Assembly: GCA_964608735.1 (NCBI GenBank)
Contig: CAZSPL010000020.1
Location: 1-27,437, forward strand
Direction of reading: 5' to 3'
Source: CAZSPL01 sp964608735
Lineage (GTDB): Bacteria > JAJVIF01 > JAPKYR01 > CAZSPL01
DNA length: 27,437 bases
Shown: positions 12,805 to 20,635 of the stretch, one piece after another
How the letters are laid out: every line of letters starts with the position of its first letter
Position numbering within the stretch: position 1 is the stretch's first letter
The notes under the pieces: model-generated
What the model saw: the letters and a program-made list of their open reading frames with translations, nothing else
What the model was told of the DNA's origin: nothing
Database searches by the model: none
Translations under genes and position numbers: made by a program

Positions 12805-13161
12805 ATGTTGCCTTTTCTTCAGGAACCGAGGAAGCGCTCCGGAGATGTGCGGACGCGATTCGAGGGCGACGTGATGCGCATCGCGATTGATGGGCATTTC
12901 GGAGTGGGTCTGTCATCGGAAGTTCGGGAAGCCATTAAATCCGGCTTGAAAGCCGGGGTACCCGAGATGATTATCGATATGCGGAGGGTTGATTATATCG
13001 ATTCATCCGGTATCGGTACGCTCGTGATGGCTTGGAAGGGGCTTAACCGTTCGGGGGGCACGCTCAAGGTGATTGGAGTCCCCGAACAGGCGAGGAAACT
13101 TTTAAGATTCCCACCGTTTTCAAAGGACGGCTTGCTCAACCCGGAAGTGTTCCCGGAGTGA
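12805..13161 (+). CDS. STAS-domain anti-sigma-factor antagonist
   Basis: This 118-residue protein spans a single STAS domain of the SpoIIAA/RsbV type. Diagnostic features are EGDVMRIAIDGHFGVGLSSEV, the strand MIIDMRRVDYID, and the phosphoacceptor motif DSSGIG (Ser67/Ser68), followed by GGTLKVIGVPEQARKLL. Such proteins are switched by serine phosphorylation and bind an anti-sigma factor or another partner. Neither a serine kinase of the RsbW/SpoIIAB type nor a PP2C phosphatase is in the window, so the partner must be elsewhere. I choose the ATG at 12805, which has GGGAGG (12792-12797) seven bases upstream. An in-frame ATG at 12790 overlaps that site. The phosphodiesterase gene begins 21 bases after the stop. 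Confidence 0.9.
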   Translation: MLPFLQEPRKRSGDVRTRFEGDVMRIAIDGHFGVGLSSEVREAIKSGLKAGVPEMIIDMRRVDYIDSSGIGTLVMAWKGLNRSGGTLKVIGVPEQARKLLRFPPFSKDGLLNPEVFPE

Positions 13162-13182
13162 GCATGGAGAGGAGCACTATTC

Positions 13183-14862
13183 TTGCCGGCCCGGCGAGTC
13201 ATCATAATCGGTCTTGACGGGGCGGATGAGTATATTCTGAATAAGCTCATCGATTCCGGACACTGTCCCAACATCTCCGCAATAAAATCAGACGGGTATT
13301 TCGGGAGTATCCTGTCGACGGTTCCGCCGCTGACACCCCCCGCGTGGACGACGATGCTTACGGGCGTCAACCCGGGACGTCACGGCGTTTTCGACTTCAT
13401 CCAGCCCGCGAGCGACGGCAGGTTCGTGGTCGCCAACGCATCGCGGCGAATGGGGCGCACGCTGTTCGACCGATGCATCGCCCAGGGCGCCGGGGCGCTC
13501 GACCTTTTCGTGCCGTTCACATTCCCGCCCCCCGATGACGTCGCGGTTCACATCTCCGGCCTGGGAACGCCGTCATGGGAGAGCGATTTCATCAGGCCGC
13601 ATTCATTGCGAGACAGCCTGCTTGCACGATATCCCGGGCTGAAGGAGATCGATCTATGCGAGGGGCGGAATCTTGCAACACTGTCCGCCGGGTTGCTCGA
13701 TGAAGTGGCTATGAAGTCTTCGATTGCGAAGGAATTGATGGGCGGCACCGACTGGCGGCTCGCGATGGTTGTCTTCAACGCGACCGACCTCGCCCAGCAC
13801 TTCTACTTGAAATATTTCGACGAGCGGCATCCTCATTTCGTAAACGATGCCGGGAATTATGGCGAAATAATCACCGAGGTTTACTCCCGCTGTGACCAAT
13901 TCATCGGCGAATGCATGCGGAACGCTGCCGACGGAGATGTCATCGCCATTGTAAGCGACCACGGATGCCAGCCGCTGACGAGCGGAATCGCCAAGGACAA
14001 CCTGCTGAAGGATATCCTCCAGGCGTCCGGGCTGCTCGCGATTCGCCGGCGTCGCGACGACGACCGGCCGAGTGCATCGGCGGACATCGCGCACCGGGGG
14101 ATACATGCGATAAAGAAATACACGCCTCATGCAATCAGGAATGCATTCAATGTGCTCTTCGGCGGTGCGAAAGAGAAGGTGTCGAAGGCTCTCGAAGCCG
14201 TGCCGTTCGGCGATGATATCGACTGGTCGTCGACCAAGGCGTTTGTCGGTCCCGGCAGTTACGGCGTCGGAGTTTATATCAACACGAGAGGCAGGTTTCC
14301 GAATGGCATTGTCGAGCCGGGAGGGGAAGAAGAATCAGTCAAGGACAGTATCCTCGAAATCGTCAAAAGCCTGAAGCTTCCCGGCGGCGCGCCGCTTGCG
14401 TCATACGCGGCGAAACGTGAGGACATTTTCTGGGGCGAGATGATGCATCTTGCGCCGGACATCATATGCCTTTTCGCGGAACCGGGGGAGGCATTCAACG
14501 GCGCTCAAATAGCCGATGGGGTTTACCTTCCCGGGCCAGAGAAGCGCGCGGGAACAGAGCTTGTATGGTCGGGCACGCATTCGCTGCGGGGGATATTCGG
14601 GCTCTGGGGGGATGGAATCGCTCACGGACGCGTCGCCGATAATGCGTCACTCGCGGATATTTCCCCGACGATACTTCATCTCATGGGCCTTGGCATTGCG
14701 GAGGGGCTTGACGGCAAGGTTATGCGCGAGGCTGATTCCGAGGGGCGCGAGCCGCGATATGTCACCGAAGAGGGCGATGCATGCGCCGCGTCGAAAGGGC
14801 TTACGCCGGAACAAGAAAAGGATATTTATGAGAAACTAAAATCGGTGGGATATTTCCACTGA
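13183..14862 (+). CDS. Alkaline-phosphatase-superfamily phosphodiesterase/phosphatase
   Basis: The 559-residue protein has all the metal-site landmarks of the type I phosphodiesterase/nucleotide pyrophosphatase branch (COG3379-like): IIIGLDGAD with Asp12, the nucleophile region LTPPAWTTMLTG (Thr51 likely) followed by NPGRHGVFDF, the Asp/His pair in NATDLAQHFYL, IVSDHGC, and the last His in GTHSLRGIFG. It would bind two zinc ions and hydrolyse a phosphoester; the substrate is unknown. No signal peptide is visible, so it is probably cytoplasmic. The start is TTG: GGAGAGGAG at 13166-13174 is eight bases upstream and no ATG fits. Residues 280-330 are a basic insert that may be a lid. It is likely cotranscribed with the STAS gene. 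Confidence 0.9.
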   Translation: MPARRVIIIGLDGADEYILNKLIDSGHCPNISAIKSDGYFGSILSTVPPLTPPAWTTMLTGVNPGRHGVFDFIQPASDGRFVVANASRRMGRTLFDRCIAQGAGALDLFVPFTFPPPDDVAVHISGLGTPSWESDFIRPHSLRDSLLARYPGLKEIDLCEGRNLATLSAGLLDEVAMKSSIAKELMGGTDWRLAMVVFNATDLAQHFYLKYFDERHPHFVNDAGNYGEIITEVYSRCDQFIGECMRNAADGDVIAIVSDHGCQPLTSGIAKDNLLKDILQASGLLAIRRRRDDDRPSASADIAHRGIHAIKKYTPHAIRNAFNVLFGGAKEKVSKALEAVPFGDDIDWSSTKAFVGPGSYGVGVYINTRGRFPNGIVEPGGEEESVKDSILEIVKSLKLPGGAPLASYAAKREDIFWGEMMHLAPDIICLFAEPGEAFNGAQIADGVYLPGPEKRAGTELVWSGTHSLRGIFGLWGDGIAHGRVADNASLADISPTILHLMGLGIAEGLDGKVMREADSEGREPRYVTEEGDACAASKGLTPEQEKDIYEKLKSVGYFH

Positions 14863-14909
14863 TGCGAAATGTGCGGGTATTTGTGACAGTTTTTACACAT
14901 GTATAGTGT

Positions 14910-14945
14910 TGCTATTAAGGCATTCATGAAGGAAAATGATATATG
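14910..14945 (+). promoter_or_regulatory. Promoter region of the subtilisin gene
   Basis: Two extended -10-like boxes are present: TGCTATTAA at 14910-14918, with a T-rich -35 area about 17 bases upstream, and TGATATATG at 14937-14945. Either would give a leader of 23-50 bases ending in AAAGGAG. I cannot choose between them. Confidence 0.35.
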
Positions 14946-14974
14946 TTAAGGATAAACCCGTTAAAGGAGCCGAT

Positions 14975-16567
14975 ATGAGACAATCTTACTGTCTGACCAG
15001 ATTCCTTTTCGTAATGCTCCTCCTCTCGTTCGCCATCGTTGTTCCAGCCGCGGCTGATTTCCCTGGCGGTTATGATGGCGTGAATATCGATTTAATCCCC
15101 AATGAGGTCATTGTTGAATTCCAGGACTACAGCGGGGCTTTAAGCGCCGCGGATATGGCATCGTACGGCATGCTTCGCGAGATGGCGCAGCTTGCTCATC
15201 GCCCCGCGACGCGGTATCTCATCATGAGCGGCGAGAAGCCGTTCGACCTGATACCGAAGCTCGAAGCCCTGCCGGGCGTCAAGGGTGCATATCCCAACTA
15301 TCTTCGACATTCGATGATAGTCCCCAACGACAGCCTCTATTCAATGCAGAAGGCATACTACGGCTTGCTGAACATGGAGGATGTATGGGACGTCGAGACC
15401 GGCAACGGCGAAGTGGTCGTGGCGGTTATAGATACGGGCGTCGATCCTGATCATCCGGATTTGAAGCCGAATCTCATCCCCGGTGGTAATGTCGTGGGCG
15501 ACGGAGCCGAGGAACCGGATTACATCATCGACGACAGCGGCCATGGTACGGCGGTGTCCGGGGTTATCGCGGCTATCGGAAACAACGCCAAGGGCGTGAC
15601 CGGTATCGCGTGGAACGTCAAGATAATGCCGATCCGCGCGTGCTGGGGCGAATCGCTTACATGTTCCATATGGGATGAGATAGACGCGATTGATATGGCC
15701 CGGGAAGCCGGGGTTGATCTCATCAATATGTCCATCGGCGGGCTTGGGACCATGACCCTCGAAGAGCAGGCGGCGACGGAAGCCTGGAATGCCGGGATCG
15801 CGATGTTCGCCGCCGCGGGAAACAAGGGGCTGTATATGAAAGCCACGGGGACGCAGTCCGACCGGCAGAACCTGTACTACCCGGCGGCGCTTCCCGAAGT
15901 CATCGGTGTCGGCGCGCTCGATGTTAACCTTGAGCGGGCCGACTTCTCGAATTACGGCGAAGTCGTCAGCGAAATATACGCTCCGGGCGTGGAGATCGTA
16001 TCGACGATACCGGAGTATTCATGCTACCTCTTCCCCGACCCGGGGATTCCATACGGCAAAATCGACGGCACATCGTTCTCCTGCCCGATGGTCACGGGCG
16101 TGGCGGCATTGCTTAAGAGCCGCTATCCCGAGCTTGGCCCCGCGGAAATCATGCAGCGCCTGTTCTCGACCGCGACGCCGCTGGGGAATCTCGACGAGGA
16201 CCACAACGGCGTTGATGATTACTTCGGCCACGGGCTGGTCAATCCGCTCGCGGCATTGAGTCCGCCCGACCAGGTCAGCAGTGAATATTTCGATGTCGGG
16301 GTGAGCGGAAGCCCGGTATTCGAGGATGACGTGTATGTCTTCGTAAGATTGAAGAAGCCGATATACGGCGCCCCGTTCGTCACATATGCGATTGACGCGC
16401 TCGATATCGAGGGGCAGGTTCAGATGAAGCCGGTCGGTGACGACGGTTTCTATTTCGGCACGTTCAACACGGATTACAACGGCCAGGTGCGCGTGGTGGT
16501 GACCGGTATGGTCGGCGGTCAGACGCTTCCACCGCTCACACTGCTTTATATCATCAAGGACCTTTAA
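14975..16567 (+). CDS. Secreted subtilisin-like serine protease (family S8)
   Basis: A signal peptide (hydrophobic core LFVMLLLSFAIVV, cleavage near PAAA at about 27) is followed by an I9-type inhibitory propeptide (PNEVIVEFQ to VKGAYPNYLRHS). The catalytic domain from about residue 125 has Asp153 (VIDTG), His190 (DSGHGTAVSG), oxyanion Asn283 (AAAGN) and nucleophile Ser367 (GTSFSCP), all in canonical spacing. A short beta-rich C-terminal domain of about 95 residues follows. The enzyme is therefore expected to be exported and active after propeptide removal. The ATG at 14975 has AAAGGAG five bases upstream. An in-frame ATG at 14936 would add 13 residues before the signal peptide. The next gene starts 13 bases after the stop and is probably in the same operon. 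Confidence 0.95.
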   Translation: MRQSYCLTRFLFVMLLLSFAIVVPAAADFPGGYDGVNIDLIPNEVIVEFQDYSGALSAADMASYGMLREMAQLAHRPATRYLIMSGEKPFDLIPKLEALPGVKGAYPNYLRHSMIVPNDSLYSMQKAYYGLLNMEDVWDVETGNGEVVVAVIDTGVDPDHPDLKPNLIPGGNVVGDGAEEPDYIIDDSGHGTAVSGVIAAIGNNAKGVTGIAWNVKIMPIRACWGESLTCSIWDEIDAIDMAREAGVDLINMSIGGLGTMTLEEQAATEAWNAGIAMFAAAGNKGLYMKATGTQSDRQNLYYPAALPEVIGVGALDVNLERADFSNYGEVVSEIYAPGVEIVSTIPEYSCYLFPDPGIPYGKIDGTSFSCPMVTGVAALLKSRYPELGPAEIMQRLFSTATPLGNLDEDHNGVDDYFGHGLVNPLAALSPPDQVSSEYFDVGVSGSPVFEDDVYVFVRLKKPIYGAPFVTYAIDALDIEGQVQMKPVGDDGFYFGTFNTDYNGQVRVVVTGMVGGQTLPPLTLLYIIKDL

Positions 16568-16580
16568 GGAGGGCTGACAG

Positions 16581-17429
16581 ATGAAAAGAACATCAATCAT
16601 ATTACTGGTAACGGCCTGTATCGCGATGCTTGCTCTCCTCGGGTCCTGCACATCCGGCGGCGGAGCCGGCTCGATGATCCGCGGCAAGTTGCAGCACAAC
16701 TACGGGGTAACAATCGACAACCGCGACGTGGTGGTCACCATCAACGGCGTGAAGATAGCCACCGACAAGCTCGGGGAATTCTTCTACAGGACCGACCCGG
16801 GGCAGTATGAGGTCATCGCGGCATATGCCGATATCCCAAAGGGGCTTGCCCTGAATTACATCGGGCATGTCAACCTCGGGAATAAAGAGCTTCTCGACCT
16901 CACGCTGTATTTGAGAGATACAGGTACCCAGGCGGGATGGTCGGATTATCGCAAGGGCGATTATGCCGGGGCGATAGCCGAATTTCAGTCCCAGCTTAAC
17001 GGCTCCAGCGGCAGCGACGCTCTCAACGGCATGGGGTGGGCGTCGTGGATGCTCAACCGCGACTATGATGAAGCCGCCGGTTACTTGCACGAGGCTGTCA
17101 AGGAAGTGCGCAATGTCGAGGCGCGGATAGCCCTGTGCGGGATAGAGCTTGACCGAGTCGAAGCCGAGGGTACGGTTGCGTTCGGAAGGGCATACCAGAA
17201 TATGTGCCTCGCGTTGCAGGAGCCGGATGGATTCACGACCCTCCCGAGACACGACGCTGTCAAGGAAGGGGACATGCTCGCGCTGAAGGCGCTGCTCGGA
17301 TATATAAGCGGCGATGTCGGCGAGGCGGAGTATATCCTCGAAAACAATGCCGATGAGCTTGCCAATGAGACCAACGCTCACGGGCAGGACCTGCTGAAAG
17401 TACTGGATAATTTCATGAACGGCGGTTAG
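16581..17429 (+). CDS. Lipoprotein with a carboxypeptidase-regulatory-like domain and TPR-like helices
   Basis: This 282-residue lipoprotein has lipobox LGSC with Cys23. Residues about 32-112 look like a single prealbumin-like beta-sandwich: IRGKLQHNYG, VVVTINGVKIATDKLGEFFY, then DPGQYEVIAAY. The remainder is helical and contains TPR-like pieces (WSDYRKGDYAGAIAEFQSQL and LNGMGWASWMLNRDYDEAAG), ending with LLKVLDNFMNGG. Membrane anchoring plus a TPR suggests a surface or periplasmic scaffold. AAGGAGGG sits just upstream (16565-16572). It is the last gene before a strong terminator. The fold assignments are by pattern and the function is unknown. Confidence 0.85.
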   Translation: MKRTSIILLVTACIAMLALLGSCTSGGGAGSMIRGKLQHNYGVTIDNRDVVVTINGVKIATDKLGEFFYRTDPGQYEVIAAYADIPKGLALNYIGHVNLGNKELLDLTLYLRDTGTQAGWSDYRKGDYAGAIAEFQSQLNGSSGSDALNGMGWASWMLNRDYDEAAGYLHEAVKEVRNVEARIALCGIELDRVEAEGTVAFGRAYQNMCLALQEPDGFTTLPRHDAVKEGDMLALKALLGYISGDVGEAEYILENNADELANETNAHGQDLLKVLDNFMNGG

Positions 17430-17455
17430 GCTGTCGCGGATTATATGAAACAACG

Positions 17456-17479
17456 AAGGCGCCCCGGGGCGCCTTTTTT
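17456..17479 (+). terminator. Strong Rho-independent terminator ending the CHAT-to-subtilisin gene run
   Basis: A perfect 20-base palindrome (AAGGCGCCCC and its complement, 17456-17475) is followed by a run of T residues. It lies 26 bases after the second lipoprotein gene. On the opposite strand the stem has only a weak U tract. Confidence 0.9.
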
Positions 17480-17483
17480 CATG

Positions 17484-17594
17484 CTATTTCTGATTTCCGG
17501 ATTTCCTGAAGTATGCGATAAGAAATCTCATACATACCGCGGCTGCGAATATGAGGCCGATGATGACAAGGAATCTCAGGAATATAACAAGCAA
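17484..17594 (-). CDS. Possible small single-helix membrane protein (36 aa) after aroF
   Basis: A minus-strand frame from TTG at 17594 to TAG at 17484 gives 36 residues. They form a hydrophobic stretch of about 25 residues (LRFLVIIGLIFAAAV and then MRFLIAYF) and a basic tail RKSGNQK, like a one-helix membrane protein. It starts 33 bases after the aroF stop. No Shine-Dalgarno or ATG is present, so the start is unsure. A chance hydrophobic frame is possible. Confidence 0.35.
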   Translation of the reverse strand: MLVIFLRFLVIIGLIFAAAVCMRFLIAYFRKSGNQK

Positions 17595-17627
17595 GGTCTT
17601 GAGATTTCAGTAATTCGCGATTGAGAG

Positions 17628-18647
17628 CTACGGCATATCCAGGCCGAAAATGGTGGCGAGTTCTTTCAGCTTCAACATCATGGTTCTGAACGTCGCCGGG
17701 TCGATGGTCTGCGCCGCGTCGGACTTTGCGTGCAGCGGGTCGGTGTGAACTTCGACCATTATCCCGTGCGCGCCGGAGACGAGAGCCGCATAGGCCATCG
17801 GCGGTACGAGGCTGTTCTTGCCGGTGGAGTGCGACGGGTCGACGATTATCGGGAGGTGTGTGAGCGCCCGGGCCGCCGGCACGAAGCTGAGGTCGAGGAG
17901 ATTGCGCGCGTGGTTCGAGAAGTTACGCACGCCGCGTTCGCATATGACGATATTCTTGTTCCCCTTGGCGAGGATATATTCGGCGCTCATGAGGGTTTCT
18001 TCCATAGTCGCCGAGACGCCCCTCTTCATCAGTACCGGCACTTCAAGCTCGCCGGCTTTTTTCAGCAGGGAGAAGTTCTGCATGTTTCGCGAGCCTATCT
18101 GCACCATGTCGGCGATTTCAGCCACCCTCGGGAGGGTTTCGATATCCATTGCCTCGGTGACGATTTTCAGGCCGGTGGCGTTGCGCGCGTCGGCAAGGTA
18201 TTCGAGCCCTTTCTCGCCGAGGCCCTGGAATGCATAGGGGCTTGTCCTTGGCTTGTAGGCTCCGCCGCGGATGCATCGCGCCCCGGCTTCCTGCACCTTG
18301 TAGGCGATTTCGATGACCTGGTCTTTCGATTCGACAGCGCACGGGCCGGCGATGACGATGAAGTTGTTTCCGCCAAACACCACGCCGTCGCCGAGGTCGA
18401 CCATGGTATCCTCTGGATGCTCGGACCTTCCCGCCCTCGTGTATGGACGGGAAACCTTCAGCACCTGCTCGACCGAGGGGAGCACTTCGAAGATGCCGGT
18501 CTCGATGGCGGCTGTGTCGCCGAGAAGGGCGACGCCGATTTTCTGCAGGCCGGAGATATTTGTTGTACGGAAGCCCATATCCTTGGCGAGACCCTGCACG
18601 CGCAGGATGTCGCCGCTGGGGGCGTTTTTCTGCATGATGATAAGCAC
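17628..18647 (-). CDS. aroF: 3-deoxy-7-phosphoheptulonate (DAHP) synthase, AroF type
   Basis: This 339-residue enzyme catalyses the first step of the shikimate pathway, joining phosphoenolpyruvate and erythrose 4-phosphate. It has an N-terminal ferredoxin-like (ACT-like) domain of about 75 residues and then the TIM barrel. Landmarks are FIVIAGPCAVES, CIRGGAYKPRTSPYAFQGLG, IVTEAMD, QIGSRNMQNF, VLMKRG, ICERG, PIIVDPSHSTG and GIMVEVHTDP, which carry the metal ligands (Cys, His, Glu and Asp) and PEP-binding residues of the beta-type (Thermotoga-like) enzyme. In this group the N-terminal domain confers feedback inhibition by aromatic amino acids. Start is GTG with GAGGTG five bases upstream. The enzyme stands alone here, without other aro genes. 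Confidence 0.96.
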   Translation of the reverse strand: MLIIMQKNAPSGDILRVQGLAKDMGFRTTNISGLQKIGVALLGDTAAIETGIFEVLPSVEQVLKVSRPYTRAGRSEHPEDTMVDLGDGVVFGGNNFIVIAGPCAVESKDQVIEIAYKVQEAGARCIRGGAYKPRTSPYAFQGLGEKGLEYLADARNATGLKIVTEAMDIETLPRVAEIADMVQIGSRNMQNFSLLKKAGELEVPVLMKRGVSATMEETLMSAEYILAKGNKNIVICERGVRNFSNHARNLLDLSFVPAARALTHLPIIVDPSHSTGKNSLVPPMAYAALVSGAHGIMVEVHTDPLHAKSDAAQTIDPATFRTMMLKLKELATIFGLDMP

Positions 18648-18685
18648 GGTTGCACCTCAAAAGATGCTGACAACGTCGGAGTGAA

Positions 18686-18713
18686 ATTATAACACATGGT
18701 TTGATACGGGCAA
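18686..18713 (-). promoter_or_regulatory. Promoter of aroF
   Basis: On the minus strand TTGCCC (18713-18708) and TATAAT (18691-18686) are 16 bases apart, with an extended -10 TG at 18694-18693. It is the best promoter in this part of the window. The leader is about 32 bases. Confidence 0.75.
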
Positions 18714-18724
18714 CCCGCGTGGTA

Positions 18725-18783
18725 GCAGCCCGCGGTCCCAGTGGGGGATATTTGAGTATGCGGGCTGGCAGCCCGCGATCCCA
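18725..18783. repeat. Direct repeat of a GCAGCCCGCG-type word with a small hairpin
   Basis: GCAGCCCGCGGTCCCA at 18725-18740 and GCAGCCCGCGATCCCA at 18768-18783 differ at one base. The second copy forms the inverted pair GCGGGC/GCCCGC at 18760-18776. The array resembles REP-like intergenic elements, and it lies just upstream of the aroF promoter. Confidence 0.6.
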
Positions 18784-18802
18784 AAGGGAGGAGGGAAAAC
18801 GG

Positions 18803-18827
18803 AAACCCGCCCGGCAGGGGCGGGTTT
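18803..18827 (-). terminator. Terminator of the small PsbP-like gene
   Basis: AAACCCGCCC (18803-18812) pairs perfectly with GGGCGGGTTT (18818-18827) across a five-base loop. The minus-strand 3' flank is TTTCCGTTTTCC. It lies 22 bases after the gene. Confidence 0.75.
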
Positions 18828-18849
18828 TATCTCCAAAAGCCTGAAATAA

Positions 18850-19365
18850 TTACAGCACTTCGAACGAGTAGACCAGTGTGTAGAAGGAATCCCAGTAATC
18901 CGCCATTTCAGCTTCGGGCCAGATCATTGAGATGAGGTAGGTATTCTCGTTGGTGGTAATGATGTAGTCGCACTCTTCCCAACGGCTATTGCCGTCGATG
19001 GTCGTATACCATAGCTCTCCGGCGCTGTGATTCTGCCAGGTCTCCTCGTATTCCTCGGTGTAGATTTCCCAGTCGTCTGACGATTCGACGATGAGCTTCT
19101 TGATGCCGGACACGGCGTTGTCCATCGGGTCGTTGTTGCGCGTGGCCTTATCGGCGTAGCAATCAATGCGTACGATTTCAACCCCGTCGGCATCCTGGAA
19201 ACTCACGGAGCCGTCACCTTCGTTGAAAACCTGCAATCCGCCCGGGAACTGGACAGTGTATCCCCATTCCCCGTCCGTGTAATTCTTTGTATCGTTGGCA
19301 AAGGCAGCGGGAGTCAGCATCAGTAAAAGACAAAGGATGGCAAAAAATGTAAACTTAACCCTCAT
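18850..19365 (-). CDS. Small secreted protein, PsbP-like fold
   Basis: This 171-residue protein begins with a signal peptide (hydrophobic core FFAILCLLLMLTPAA, cleavage after AFA near residue 23). The mature part opens YTDGEWGYTVQFPGGLQV and closes with a strand LISMIWPEAEMADYWDSFYT and VYSFEVL. That open-and-close pattern is typical of PsbP/Mog1-like alpha-beta domains, which in bacteria occur as small extracytoplasmic proteins without known enzymatic activity. The next gene upstream encodes a larger protein with the same pattern, so the two are probably duplicates. AGGAGG is five bases before the ATG. Function unknown. Confidence 0.75.
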   Translation of the reverse strand: MRVKFTFFAILCLLLMLTPAAFANDTKNYTDGEWGYTVQFPGGLQVFNEGDGSVSFQDADGVEIVRIDCYADKATRNNDPMDNAVSGIKKLIVESSDDWEIYTEEYEETWQNHSAGELWYTTIDGNSRWEECDYIITTNENTYLISMIWPEAEMADYWDSFYTLVYSFEVL

Positions 19366-19417
19366 GAAAACCTCCTTAACGGTTTGGTGAAATAGTCTCG
19401 TCCCCGCCCGTGGTGGA

Positions 19418-19445
19418 TTTATACATTGATTCTATTGATTGCTAA
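19418..19445 (-). promoter_or_regulatory. Possible promoter of the small PsbP-like gene
   Basis: TTAGCA (19445-19440) and TATAAA (19423-19418) on the minus strand are 16 bases apart. The start codon lies about 53 bases further on. Confidence 0.35.
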
Positions 19446-19496
19446 TCGGAGCAAATCATATATGAGTGTTTATTGCATTCAAGAAGCATGAAGGTT

Positions 19497-20540
19497 TTAA
19501 ATGTCGGGATTGAATGTGAATGACATCCACATGTTGTCGAATGCATCGCGGTAATTCGCGAATTCCTCCACCGGGGCGAGGATGCTGACGAGGAATGGGT
19601 CACCGTTGTCTGATGCGAATCCGATGAATATGCCGGACCAGTCGACGCCGTTGAGGGTCGCATCGATTTCGTACTTGTAGCCTTCGCGTCCGTCGTTCAG
19701 CGTAACTGTTTCATCCAGTATCGTTTCATAGTTCGAAAACGAGACGAAAATTTCCGGGAGTATTTCTTCGATGTAGACATCCGGTGTTTCGCGTGTGCCG
19801 TAGTAGGCATCGAGGTAGCGTATAGCAATCTCGCCTTCGGCCAGCGCGAGGACAATCCATTGCGGGCCCGCGAATTCCTCTGCAACGATGCCGGGCGGCG
19901 TCGAGCACTGGTAGTTAAACAGGCTGTTGCGATATATGTTTTTCAGCGGGTCGATGAAATCAACCGAATCACCAGTCTCTGCCGGTTCGGGGATAGCTGA
20001 CTCATCGATGAGCGAGGCGTCGATGCGCAGCGAATCGAATGTCGCGCGCACGTCGGGGATGTAATAGTCGAATTCGGAGGGGATGTCGTAGTAGAGAAGC
20101 ATAAGATTGACATCGCCGGTCGCGACCCGGGCGATTCCACGGTTCAATACATCGTCCGAATAAAATTCGAAAGTTATCTCATATGTTTCGATGCCGTTCA
20201 GCGATGTGAACCAGCCATCGCCGAGGCTGAGGAATTCATCGAGATTGTTTTCGAGATTCGACACCGCGTGGTCGGCGTAGTCCTGCGCCGCAAGCAGGTT
20301 ATCCTCATCATTGAGTTCGACTGGCTCGATGAGCATCCGACCCGTGTCGCCGATCTGCCAGAGCATCGTGTGCGGGGATTCGGAGCTGTTGGCTATGAAG
20401 CGAGGCGAGACGATGTCTATTTCGTAGCCGTATGACGGGTTCGTATACAGCTCGGTGGACGATGCCGGTATCGCGCCAATCATGACGATGCACGGGATAA
20501 ACAGCAGGCATAATGTGAGATTTTTCATTCGGCCGTGCAT
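19497..20540 (-). CDS. Secreted protein with two PsbP-like domains
   Basis: This 347-residue protein has a signal peptide (LTLCLLFIPCIVMIGAIPASS, cleavage near residue 28). The first domain (about 30-170) opens YTNPSYGYEIDIVSP and closes with LMLLYYDIPSEFDYYIPDVR plus ATFDSLRI. The second (about 195-345) closes with FLVSILAPVEEFANYRDAFD plus MWMSFTF. Both endings match the smaller downstream protein (EMADYWDSFYTLVYSFEVL), so the pair likely arose by duplication. No catalytic motif is visible. The acidic linker around 175-190 probably separates the domains. AGGAGAGG is six bases before the ATG at 20540. A second ATG four codons in also fits, with a shorter signal. Confidence 0.78.
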   Translation of the reverse strand: MHGRMKNLTLCLLFIPCIVMIGAIPASSTELYTNPSYGYEIDIVSPRFIANSSESPHTMLWQIGDTGRMLIEPVELNDEDNLLAAQDYADHAVSNLENNLDEFLSLGDGWFTSLNGIETYEITFEFYSDDVLNRGIARVATGDVNLMLLYYDIPSEFDYYIPDVRATFDSLRIDASLIDESAIPEPAETGDSVDFIDPLKNIYRNSLFNYQCSTPPGIVAEEFAGPQWIVLALAEGEIAIRYLDAYYGTRETPDVYIEEILPEIFVSFSNYETILDETVTLNDGREGYKYEIDATLNGVDWSGIFIGFASDNGDPFLVSILAPVEEFANYRDAFDNMWMSFTFNPDI

Positions 20541-20635
20541 AATAAGCCTCTCCTGATAACTTATCGCAAAACGACATTTAAAACAAGGTTAACTTCTATT
20601 ATTCTCTTGAACGGACGCCGGGTTTTTGCGAAATG

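Noticed and set aside
16019..16699. Minus-strand ORF opposite the subtilisin gene
   Set aside because: It runs across the subtilisin stop and the next lipoprotein start and has no domain. The subtilisin catalytic residues are intact on the plus strand.
16602..17453. Long minus-strand ORF (283 codons) opposite the second lipoprotein gene
   Set aside because: The plus-strand reading has a lipobox signal peptide, a ribosome binding site and a terminator. The opposite frame has none and its composition is that of a shadow frame.
17730..18692. Long plus-strand ORF (320 codons) opposite aroF
   Set aside because: AroF has every catalytic motif; the opposite frame has no domain or initiation signal.
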